Shown: positions 9,991 to 19,384 of the stretch, in pieces
How positions within the stretch are numbered: the first letter of the stretch is position 1
How the letters are laid out: every line of letters begins with the position of its first letter
NCBI GenBank assembly: GCA_021234155.1
Contig: JAJEKV010000804.1
Span: 23,963 to 87,962 of the forward strand
Source: Isoetes taiwanensis
Taxonomy: Eukaryota > Streptophyta > Lycopodiopsida > Isoetales > Isoetaceae
Direction: 5' to 3'
Length of the DNA: 64,000 nucleotides
Translations under genes and position numbers: made by a program
Notes under the pieces: model-generated
What the model saw: the letters and a program-made list of their open reading frames with translations, nothing else
Told to the model about the DNA's origin: nothing
Databases searched by the model: none

Positions 9991-11562
9991 GGTGTCTACG
10001 GGATTGACGCTTGGCTGGAGAGAGCGTGGCGTCCTCTGGTGGAAGAGCACCTGTGAGGAGATACTGCTGAAAGTTGTGGAACCAATGTGGCGTGGCCGTG
10101 ACCGAGAAAAGAGTTGGCGTCGGGGAAAGGCGCCCGAGACTCCGTGGAGGGATCATCTGTATGGATCGTGAAAGATAATCGGGACAACATGAGATTTGCG
10201 CTCGCCTTGTGAACAATTTCAAAGGTGCAAATTCTTGCGAGAAGGAGAACCCAACGAGCAATGCGGCCCGTGGGCGTGGATTTGTTGATCAAATAAAGGA
10301 GTGCTTGGTGGTCAACAAAGAATTTGATCTGACTGCCTAAAAGATAGTGACGGAAACGTTGGACACAGAAAATTAAACCCAAGGCTTCACGCTCTGTGGC
10401 AGAGTAGTTGCGCTCAGCAGGATTGAGTTTTCTGGCGGCATATCGGTTTGGTTTGTCGATTAATGCGCATCATATTCTTGAGAAAGAACAGCTCAATAGC
10501 GAACATTTGAGACATCTACATGGACATGAAAGGGCTTGTCCCATTGAGGAGGAACAAGTACCGGGGGCACGAGTAAGCAAAAGATTCAACTGTTGGAAAG
10601 CGACATCCTTTGGGAATTCCAAGCCGGTGGATTCATCACCCGTGAGTTTATGAATGGGATCTGCAATGGCTGCAAGTCCAGGAATGAAGGTGGAGTAATA
10701 ATTAACCTTACCCAGGAAAGAGCGTGTCTCCTTGATATTGGCTGGTGCTTGAGCCTTGAGCACACAACTGATTTTGGCAGGATCCGTGGTGATACACCTT
10801 TTGGCGACAACGTGTCCTAACGGAGAACACGAAGTGGACGCAAAAGGTGCATTTCTCGGGATTGAGACTAATTGGGACTCATCACATTCTGAAAGACGAG
10901 TTCCAATTTATCCAAATGGTCAGCCATGGGCGTAAGGCTGAGAGAAGTCATCTTGAAAAATTTGCAAGAAGGGATTGTCCTTCATAAAATCATGAAAAGC
11001 GAGAGCATTATGCGTTGAAACGTGGATGGAGAGTTGGATAATCCAAAAGGAACCACCTTGTAGGCAAAAGTGCCCCACGGGGTGGTGAAAGTAGTCTTGA
11101 GTTGATCAGATTCTTTGATTGAGATCTGATTATAGCCAGAAAAACCATCCATGAAGGAGTACATCTCATGTCCAAATGACCTCTTCGAACACAGTGCGTG
11201 AAGGGAAGTGGAAAATGATCATGCTCCGTGGCCTGATTTAGTTTCGGTAGTCCGCGCAAAACCACGGATCTTTCCATTGTGTTTGAGTGCAATGACAATG
11301 GGGCTCACCCATTGAGAATGTTTGACCTCATAGATCAAACTGCGCAAGCAAGGAGTTTGTCAATTTCGCCTTGATGCGATCCGCGGTAATTGGGGTTGAG
11401 CCGATACTGTCGTTGCTATACTGGACAAGCATCGGATTTGGTAGGAATGGTGAGTTTTCCCAAGGTTTTGTTGATCCCCCGAAGGTCTCTGTAGCTCCAG
11501 GCGAAAATGTGTTTGAACTTTTTGAAGAGCTTGACGGCCTTGTGACGATAGGGTGTCGGAAG
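9991..11562 (-). pseudogene. Reverse transcriptase and RNase H region of copy B
   Basis: Reading on the - strand: MYSFMDGFSGYNQISIKESD (about 11164-11105), TTPWGTFAYKVVPFGLSNSP, the catalytic FQDDF loop at about 10960-10945, then KVNYYSTFIPGL and DPIHKLTGDEST (about 10710-10620). RNase H follows with HVHVDVS-like residues near 10520 and VDHQALLYLINKS at about 10317-10280. These are standard Ty3/gypsy blocks. Frameshifts occur near 11010, 10800 and 10480, so the copy is inactive. Confidence 0.87.
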
Positions 11563-11565
11563 ATT

Positions 11566-11761
11566 CACTACTACAAAAATAGGTAGAAATGGCACAAAAG
11601 TGACCTTTATGCTCCGCCCTTTTATGGAGCATAAACGTCACTTTTGTGCCATTTGGGGAGCACAAACGTCATAAATGGCACAAAAGTGACGTTTATGCTC
11701 CGTAAAAGGGCGGAGCATAAAGGTCACTTTTGTGTCATTTCTACCTATTTTTGTAGTAGTG
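11566..11761. mobile_element. CACTA-type foldback MITE (196 bp) with TSD ATT
   Basis: The element starts CACTACTACAAAAATAGG and ends with the reverse complement, the terminal motif of plant CACTA (En/Spm) elements. Its 89-bp arms (11566-11654 and 11673-11761) are complementary with only about two mismatches around an 18-bp loop. Each arm is itself an inverted repeat of a ~27-bp unit (TGGCACAAAAGTGAC...TATGCTCC), so the unit occurs four times in alternating orientation. ATT flanks both sides (11563-11565 and 11762-11764), and copy A shows the uninterrupted site near 1203. It encodes no protein. Confidence 0.9.
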
Positions 11762-11764
11762 ATT

Positions 11765-12927
11765 GGCAGCAATGCGGACAGGCTGATTGTTGCCCACGTC
11801 CACAATCTCGACTTCCGGAGTCTGAATATGTGGGATAACTTCCGTGTCTTTGACAATATGAGCAGGAGGTTGAAGCATGACAGGATGAGTGGCGCTCTGC
11901 GTGGTGAAAAAAAGAGGTTGCTGATTTTCATCAAGCAAAGGTTGCTTCATGACAGCGTGTACATCAACAGGATCAGGAGGAAGTTCGGCATCGGAAAAGT
12001 GATCAACACGTTGGATGCGATTGCAAGGAGCCAGGTAGGGGTCAAGCAAGGCAGCCACAGCCTGGTCCTGATCAAGCGTCATTTCTCCCCAAGGATCAGC
12101 ATATTCGGGGTAGGATGACAGAGGCAGACTCGCAGGTGGAGCCTGAACTTGATAGATATTCTGGGCATCCTCAGAATCGGTGTCGGAGAGAGAGGGTTCA
12201 GCATTATCAACCGAAATGATCTTACCGGTTTCCAAGTCCATAGTGGCATTGAGGTGACCATCTGTGATGACTAACTGATCCGTGGCCCAATAATGGATAC
12301 TCTTGGCCTGGCGGAGAAAAGGTCTGCCGACCAACATTTCATAATCACCAGGATCCTCTCCCGCCTTCCAAACACCAAATTCTAAGGGGAATCGAAGATC
12401 ACCAATGTTGATGTGAAGAAGAGGTGTGACGCCTTGAGGTCTCGTGATATGGCCATTAGCCAATTTGATGTCATATGGGGCACGATAGAGTTGTTTGATG
12501 CCCATTTGTTTGCGGAGTTTATCCGTGATGAGATTGACAGCGCTACCTCCGTCAATTTGAACATGATTGACTTGTTGATTGCCCACCGTGACATGGACCT
12601 GGGTGTAGAGGTAGCAACAGCCCCAACCAAAACGGTCGGGAGTGGTAACTGGTCCTTGAGAGCAGGACATAGTTTCAAAATTGTTGCCAAACTTAAGGGA
12701 ATTTTGATTTTTGCCAGCTCCTCTTGGAGTTCCAGAGGTACATGAGAAAAAGGATCTGCTGGATCCACGGGTGCTGGAGTGCGTGGTAATGAAGCAGCAA
12801 CTTCTTTGAGTAAGTCGACCTCTGCAGCAATATTCGGATATGTCTGAGAGCGTGGAGGTTGAGATGTGGAAGGTGCATCTTGTCTTTGTTGAGCTCTGGT
12901 GGTGGCATGAACATTAGCCAACGTGCG
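11765..12927 (-). pseudogene. Aspartic protease region of copy B
   Basis: A 309-codon open frame (12670-11741) starts just after LATILKLCPALK. It contains the retropepsin core IDGGSAVNLITDKL, the segment LANGHITRPQGVTPLLHINI and the closing GRPFLRQAKSIHYWA. The usual DSGA triad reads DGGS, a change also seen in other plant gypsy proteases. An acidic linker (SDTDSEDAQ, then PEYADPWGE) leads to RT. The frame runs into the MITE at 11761, which ends it. It would have processed the Gag-Pol polyprotein. Confidence 0.85.
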
Positions 12928-12932
12928 GCCTT

Positions 12933-13572
12933 TGTTAAAAATTGGAATCATGTGATATTTGTATGGTTGAATGGTTGTTGAAGATTTACAGATAAGCATT
13001 CCATGGTTAAACAGGTTCTACCATTAAGCTAAGGTATAAGGGGATTAGGGACCATATTGTGGCTCCCCTTATTCAAGCTGTGTTGTGTCTAGGGCGTGAA
13101 GAACCTATGGTTAATATTGGTACCATGGTTATAGTTATGTGATTGAATTTGAATATTCAAAGAAAGATAAGGTTCAATGGTTCGTGTAGCCAAAATTTTA
13201 ACCCAGGCCTGTGGGATATATGGGTGCAATCAGGTTTCACGGAAGGCAAGTCTATCTGGCTCCATAACCGCCGGATCGGCTGTATATAGAATGGAAAACT
13301 TGATATAATAGATACATTGAGCTAGATGAATGCTGGAATGCAGATTATACAGTGTTATTGAGGTGGTCAGCACTGCTACAGGAACCAAGTCAAAGCCCGA
13401 GCTACAGTAACATATTCAATGACCATTGTTAATATTTAATGGTTAAATTGTATTCTAGAAATTGATTTGAAGGTGAATTTGCTTTAAGGGGGAAACTAAT
13501 CTATGATTTAAATTGAAGTGCTTAAGGCATAGATTGAAATTTAAGTCATTAGAACTTCTAGAAAAATCAACA
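12933..13572 (+). mobile_element. Solo LTR (640 bp) inserted in copy B, TSD GCCTT
   Basis: The insertion begins TGTTAAAAATTGG and ends TAGAAAAATCAACA, with short inverted ends. GCCTT is duplicated on both sides (12928-12932 and 13573-13577). Copy A has the uninterrupted gag-protease linker at the matching site, near position 45. It contains no coding frame, and a TATATAG box near 13281 on the + strand suggests + orientation. The pattern is that of a solo LTR from a different LTR retrotransposon family, left by LTR-LTR recombination. Confidence 0.85.
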
Positions 13573-13577
13573 GCCTT

Positions 13578-15640
13578 CAGCAGCTTGCATGAGGTTCAGA
13601 ATGCTTTGGCGTACTTTAGGCATGACATGAGGCATGAGTTTGTCCAAGTCAGGTGCAAAGTGAACCTTTTTTTCCTCTTCATGAGGGATTGTGTCAACTG
13701 CAAAGGCAGGTTGCATGCCATTAGGAATAATGGTTAGGGGCGTGGCATACGGTGCGGCGTGAAACCAAACCAACCCAATTTTTGACTACCGATTTTTGGA
13801 GGATTAAGAGCACGAAAAATTTCTTCCGTGCTTGTTGATCCATCCGAGGTTGATTGGCGGGAGCTGGTTGATAAGCGTGATTCGAGGCGGCGAGGTGGCT
13901 TCCCGAAGAAGCGGGGACTTGGGCCTTGTTTGCCATTGGCAATCCAAAGTTGGTAAGCCGTGAGGCGGACCGAGGTGGTCGATTGGTGCCGTGAAGTTGC
14001 ACCGAACTTGTGGAAGTTGAGGACATGCCGTGGTGGTATGACCCCATTCGTGATGATGATAAACGAGCTTTAGAAGGATCAAAAGGGGCGTGTGTTGGGT
14101 CCCCATTGTTGCTCCGATTCTTGATAGAATTGATTGGTTTGAGCCTGCAGTGGTTGCGGCTGATATTGCGATTGTTGCTGAGTTGTTGTTTGCACTTGAT
14201 AAACCAGCTTGTTGCGGAAAGGTGTAGGATGAGTGCGAGTGCACTCTTCCATTGCATGATTGCACATGTTGCATCGTTTACAATGAGGCGGGCCATTGGT
14301 GGAGTTGCACTCATTTGCCAAGTGGCCTTGATGTTTGCAGATATGGCACCGGTCCGGCTGGCTATGGATTGGCGTGTTGAGGTTGGGGCCGATGCGTGGA
14401 ACCATATTTGGTGGTATGAAAGGGAGCTCCTGAAGAGCCACGCCACGGGAGGAAACATTGACGGAGTGATTGACCAGGTCGATAGCCTGCTCCAAGGTCT
14501 TCGGGCGCAGGTATTCAGTCATGAGTCGGATAGCTGGAGGAAGTCCTTGGAGAAACCAGACCAAGATCTGGCTCTGTGTCGGGTACTCCTTGAGTTTCTT
14601 GGCGAGGATGTGAAGTCGATCCATAAAATCCTGGCGAGACTCCGTGGGCTCTTGTTGAAGGTCATTGAGTTGCTTGAGATGAAGTTGATCATCATCCGTG
14701 GTTCCATAGTGAGAAAGAAAAGCAGTTTTCATTTCTGACCAATCTTGTTTCCAGTGGCTTTTGTTGGACATAAGCCATTGATGAGGAGAGGCACGCAGTG
14801 TGGTAGAAAAGATATGGAATTTCAGTTGAGGTTGTGCATGACCATTTAGGACAGCGAGCCTCAAATTCTTCCATGTGGGCACGAGCACTTTGGTCTAATG
14901 GTTTAGCCTTTCGTGTTGCCAAAGGTGGGGATAAGTCAACTTAAGGGTCCGAAAAGGTAGAGGTGAAAGTGCTTGGCTGGGCGAGAACCTGGATAGGGAT
15001 TATATTGAGGTGGAGTTGGAGGTGGCATGGTGCCCGAAAGACCACGATGAAGGGGTGACCGAGGGGAGGTCTTGGAGGTGCTTGATCATTGGTTTTGAGG
15101 TCGGTAAGGTTGTAAAAATGGGAAGAGCGGTGGAAAATGTAGGGAAGGGAAATTCACCGGGAGGAGCAAAAGAGACATGTGGATATCCCCGTCCGCCGGG
15201 GAGGAGATGATGGTTGTGAAGGCAGAGGCGTATGGCCAGAAGAATTATGGATGTAGGCATGTTCTGGGGTATGAAAGTAAGGTTGAGAAGGTTGAGCCCG
15301 ATATGGCTCAGGATAGTGATGAGGTGATTGAGGCCGGAGCAATGTTTGCACGCTTGAGGCGGGCTGGGGGACGCAGACAGACACGGGGTGGGTGGGTGGC
15401 CGACCGAGCCCTAGACCTAATGTGGCCTCCCTCAATGTCATAAGCAGATCCATACATGTCGCGAAACAGCTTCCCGTCGATGATGGCGCTCCAAGCGAGG
15501 CGCCGCACTGGAAAAAGGAGTTCTTCGGGCGGAAGTTTTGAGGCGCGCACATGGCGGCGTAAGAAAGGAAAATCAATCCCGGCATCGGGCGGCGGTGTTT
15601 TGGGGTCGGGTTCGGGGAACTCCTGCAAGACAACCCTCTG
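13578..15640 (-). pseudogene. Gag region of copy B
   Basis: The N-terminal part is open from about 15628 to 15308 (PEPDPKTPPPDAG..., FRDMYGSAYDIEGG). The capsid-like part lies in a 269-codon frame at 14888-14079, with WLMSNKSHWKQDWSEMKTAF and ESRQDFMDRLHILAKKLKEY typical of plant gypsy Gag. It carries two perfect CX2CX4HX4C zinc knuckles (CHICKHQGHLANEC and CKRCNMCNHAMEEC) and a damaged third (GHTTTACP). Frameshifts fall near 15300, 14920 and 14080. It would have packaged element RNA. The start codon is unresolved. Confidence 0.85.
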
Positions 15641-15692
15641 TGAGGACCCTTGGATCTAACAGGAGAATCCGGGGACTATGTCACGCGGGATT

Positions 15693-16185
15693 TGCAAGAA
15701 AACAAAGGAATGGGAAAAGAAAACAAAGAACAATGAGACAACAATGATAAGCTTCCTTGATATCAATGATGATGATACATGAGCTCTCGCAACCGAGAGA
15801 AAACTGAAGTGAGACAAGACTCAAAACTCATCTAAAACTCATGTGCTAGCTCTACTCATATATATAGTACAATGGCCTTTGGCCCAATATAGACACTCTG
15901 ACTGATTTCGGTGCCGACTCCTGGAAGGAGGCCTGATTTGCAGGAATGCTGGCGGTGCCTCTTGAAGTGCCTCGAAATCACGCCGACGCCGACGCTGATC
16001 GGTGGTGGGCCGTCACTTGTCTGGCCGCCGCCTCTTGTTGACTTGGCGTGGTCTTAGTCTGCGTGGTCTGCTTGGTCTTCTGCTGAGCCTTTGACGACTG
16101 ACCCGCACCTGATTGTGGATCCTTGGACTTGACTTGGTCCGTCGTATGCATGAATAGTCCTGTACCAGGAGGCACAGGACTAACA
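15693..16185 (-). repeat. 5' LTR of copy B
   Basis: On the - strand it begins TGTTAGTCCTGTGCCTCC at 16185 and matches LTR A over its whole length, including the TATA box region. It ends ...TTCTTGCA at 15693, followed by the leader. Length is about 493 bp. The outer flank is AACTA; the partner target-site copy cannot be checked because the 3' end of copy B is missing. It directly abuts sequence belonging to the beta-amylase relic. Confidence 0.75.
15858..15868 (-). promoter_or_regulatory. Putative TATA box of LTR B
   Basis: CATATATATAG on the + strand reads as a TATATATG box on the - strand, at the same relative position as in LTR A. Confidence 0.5.
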
Positions 16186-16359
16186 AACTAATCCCCTGGC
16201 CATTAATCCCACCCTCCCCATCAATTCCTTGGCCACATGGGTTTACAGTACTAGTCTGACCATGGTTTGGACTTACAAGGACCTTGATTTGACTATATAT
16301 TTTAGCATCCTGGATTTTTCTCCTCTAGGATTGCCAAAAAACAGGCTGTAAGAAAACAG

Positions 16360-17013
16360 ATGGATTCATTCAAAAGGGATGGTGGTTGAAATACACCATA
16401 TGAGCAATTTTTTCTGAATTGGTATTCTGGAATGCTAATTATAATAGATCATGGTGAAAGACTTCTGACATCTGCATAAGCCATCTTTCGGGGTACACCA
16501 GTTAGACTATCTGCAAAGGTTGCTGGTATCCACTGGCATTATGGCACCCGATCTCATCCACCTGAGCTAACTGCTGGATATCACAATACCAGAATAAAGG
16601 ATGGATATCTTCCAGTTGCCAGAATGTTTGGTAGGCATGGTGTCACATTTAATTTTACTTGTTTTGAAATGAGGGATATTGAGCAACCACTTGAGGCATT
16701 GTGTAGTCCGGAGGGGCTCTTGATCCAGGTGGTCAAGGCTGCAAAACTGGCTGGTAAATCAAGGCTTCAAGTGGGGGGAGAGGAGCAGACAGAGCGTGCA
16801 TTTGAGCCCATGTGCACATTCACATCCTTGAGAATGAGTGAGAGTCTGTTCCATCCTGATAATTGGCGCCGATATGTCCCATTTGTTAGGCAAATGCAGC
16901 AAATGGCAGAGAGAAGAACATTTCAACCTTGGGAGGAAGAACACAGAGCTTCGGAACAGCATGTATATGCTACAAGGCCTTTAATCCAAGAAGCTGCTGT
17001 TGCCTTAGTTTGA
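16360..17013 (+). pseudogene. BAM: Beta-amylase pseudogene, 3' fragment
   Basis: The frame translates into the C-terminal half of a plant beta-amylase (glycoside hydrolase 14, releases maltose from starch). Landmarks are TPYEQFFLNWYSGML, KVAGIHWHYGTRSHPPELTAGYHNTR in two parts, DGYLPVARMFGRHGVTFNFTC, EMRDIEQP and CSPEGLL. The IHWHYGTRSH form is that of the chloroplast BAM1/BAM3 group. Two in-frame stops break it: TGA at 16387 (a Trp position in the family) and TAA at 16477 (usually Lys). The catalytic-Glu segment, normally AGENALPRYD, reads GGEEQTERAF, and the usual ~20 residues after it are missing. The exon start is set at an AG acceptor (16358-16359). Upstream exons are absent; copy B begins 175 bp upstream and may have cut the gene. 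Stop at 17011. Confidence 0.88.
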
Positions 17014-18766
17014 GAGAGGAGGTTGAATTTTTTTTCTATTTGACAAAGTTTTTCCTCTTTGTGGATACTTATCCTAACTTGTGTGGGTCACAAGGTTGCT
17101 AATACAAAGAACTGGAAGCAAAGCGCAGGTTGGCTTTTGTAATTTTGTTCTGGAATACATTATTGTACATTGTTTAAGCACACAATATTTGGTGTTTAAT
17201 ATTTGCTGGATCACCTGCTTCGAAGGGTCCAGCTGATGGCTTTGAATCCTAAATATTAAAAGCCACTTCTTTTAAATACATTTTTTTTTTTTTAGTTTAC
17301 TCTCTGGTCTGCTTTTCTCTTTCAGGTATTGTGGATAAGTTGCCACTGTTAACTAATTTCATGGGCCACTGTTATTAATTCCATAGGGCAGTTGTTTGTT
17401 GTCTGGATGGTTGATAGCCTTGTAGAAAGTGGAAATCCAATGCAAAGAATCCAAATTGTAATCTCATTTGCAAATATTCTTGTCTTTTGTTAATAGCCCA
17501 GGTACAGTTAGTGACCAGGAAGTTAAAAACAAAATGCTTTTGTAGATGAGCCTATAGGGGTCTTATTTAATAAGTGCTAATAAATTTTTGTTGTAATGGG
17601 TCATCCCTTATGTGTCATTTGGAATCATTGGATCCTGTCATATTCTTTAGAAGAAGGGCCGAGGAATATATGTCACACCCATGCATAATAAAATGCTCCC
17701 AATGCGCCACCAGATACATATAAGAATTATATATTGAAATATGAATATCGCATCGCCAACTCTAATCACTCTTTCAACTCTAATCACTCTTTTTTTAAAT
17801 ACAAAAAAGGTACCGTTGCTTTAACCATTGAACTTTGACAGGCAGATCACGGCCGTACACGTAGCAAGGAGGGAAAAGATGGAGAAAACTGCGGAAGCAG
17901 CCGGCGATGATAGGCAATTTGGACAGTTTTGAGCTCCATCTTGTCTAATCGGATTTGAAGGAGATCTCCGTCTTGAGGATTAGACAAGATGGAGCTCAAG
18001 CCGGCCACAACCAAGAAAAAATGAGATTTGTGAAAAGCGAAGAAACAACAAAGCCCCAAATCACCAGCTGCAAATAGAACTATTGAAGCAAAGAACCAAT
18101 CCGACGACTCACATGTTTTTGGCATTAAAAAAAACCGTGAACCGTCCTGAATCTGTTTTGGAAAACCTAATCGCAACGCCAATTACAGCAACTGAAAGCA
18201 TTACAACAAAGTAAAACCAATTAAATTGCACGTATAGAAAATGCATATTTAACATTGATGGAAAGTATCTTCTCTTGTTCTCCATTTCTGGTTATGGACT
18301 ATTGTGAATGCGTGGACAAGTAAAAGATGATTGCAAAATGCACTGTAACCGTTGTAACCGCACAACCTCTGTGATGTATAATTCTCAACTCTAGATTTAG
18401 CATATTTTTAAGAATATGTTGGGATCCAATGATCCCGAACAACTCATAAGGAGTGACCCATAGGGTAGATTGTACTTCATTCCAGAAACACGACTTTACG
18501 ATGAAATGGCTAATTGACCTGGGAACAAATTAATATATAGCATTTTCATCTTTATTTTAGTAAACCTGTAGAATTGTACAATAGGAAGATGCAAATTCTA
18601 CATTTTTTGCAATAATAACCCACACAAGAAAGTTCTTGAAGTCCTAGTTTTGAAAATTCAATGCAAATCTATACACTCATTTTCATTTTCATGCAGACAT
18701 TCAATATAAATATACATACGTAAAGGATATCCAAGCCTCCACAATGTCAGCAAGTAGTTTTTAATT
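17014..18766. other. Spacer downstream of beta-amylase relic
   Basis: The stretch is AT-rich and noncoding. The first ~650 bp may be an old 3' untranslated region and flank. A perfect 21-bp inverted repeat lies at 17929-17999, and a short duplication (ACTCTAATCACTCTTT, twice) near 17760-17790. No other gene was seen. Confidence 0.6.
17929..17999. repeat. Perfect 21-bp inverted repeat with 29-bp loop
   Basis: The arms 17929-17949 and 17979-17999 are exact reverse complements (TTGAGCTCCATCTTGTCTAA...). The loop contains a second small palindrome, GGAGATCTCC. No terminal motif or target-site duplication marks it as a transposon. Confidence 0.75.
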
Positions 18767-19101
18767 GAGAAAATTCCAAATATACCCCTCAAGTTTGCAA
18801 ACATTCCAAAAATAATTCAAAAGCAAGGTATTTATTTTAACTGGGAACAACTTTACAATTGATCGAATATAAAAATCCCCCTAAATAAAACTTGTAATGA
18901 GAGAGAGAACTATCCAGTAGAAGTAGCAGTAGAATTGTCTAAAACAGAGTTGAAGTCTTCAAGTTACAGTGTTTTGAAAATGCATTATTATATCCAATAA
19001 AAATGAGCATAAAAATATAACCATATTTCAAAAAGTGCTCTTTTTATGGAGGATATTTTTAGAATATTTACAAAATTGAGGGGTATATTCAGAATTTGCC
19101 C
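18767..19101. mobile_element. MITE-like element with ~40-bp imperfect terminal inverted repeats
   Basis: The left end has AATATACCCCTCAAG followed by TTTGCAAACATTCC. The right end, reverse complemented, has GGGCAAATTCTGAATATACC followed by CCTCAATTTTG. The ends pair over about 40 bp with several mismatches around about 250 bp of AT-rich noncoding sequence. A similar terminus occurs near 38255 (TAAATATACCTCTTAAG) and a weaker one near 25640. No clear target-site duplication could be fixed. Confidence 0.55.
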
Positions 19102-19116
19102 TTTATATGAATTTAT

Positions 19117-19168
19117 TTGCCACCTTTATAAAGGAATTCATTTTGCCACCTTTATAAAGAAATTCATT
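19117..19168. repeat. Tandem duplication of a 26-bp unit
   Basis: The unit TTGCCACCTTTATAAAGGAA plus six bases is repeated immediately with one change (19117-19142 and 19143-19168). It lies about 220 bp past the stop codon of the cysteinyl-tRNA synthetase gene. Confidence 0.8.
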
Positions 19169-19384
19169 TTTAAATGTTCTGCATATCATATAGCGCTGAG
19201 GCTCTCCTAAAAATGTATCATTAGGAAAAGGAGTAATTTACTTTCAAACCACAACTTTGGTAGAATTCACCATGTAATTGGCAACTATGCTACACAAACA
19301 TTATGTCATTCTGTCTGGCTTATGTATCTAAAATGGCGTATATTATAGCTTGATCATGACATCTTGACCCTTGTGAGGTATTTG

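Larger units (their letters stand above)
8490..16185 (-). mobile_element. Ty3/gypsy LTR retrotransposon, copy B (inverted, 3' truncated)
   Basis: On the - strand the order is 5' LTR (16185-15693), leader, gag, protease, RT, RNase H, integrase and antisense-ORF region, ending abruptly at about 8490. The extra coding region and the 3' LTR present in copy A are missing. It belongs to the same family as copy A and is better preserved, but it still contains several frameshifts. Two later insertions interrupt it: a MITE at 11566-11761 and a solo LTR at 12933-13572. Confidence 0.9.

Noticed and set aside
13020-13060. A tRNA-like stretch (TTCTACCATTAAGCTAAG, resembling an inverted D-arm and box A)
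   Set aside because: No matching T-arm, anticodon stem or acceptor stem could be folded, and it lies inside a solo LTR.
14010-14738. A 242-codon open frame on the + strand
   Set aside because: It is the reverse-strand shadow of the gag coding of copy B, which has zinc knuckles and is the real frame.
17847-18182. A 111-codon frame on the - strand
   Set aside because: No conserved motif. It overlaps the perfect hairpin and lies in otherwise noncoding spacer.
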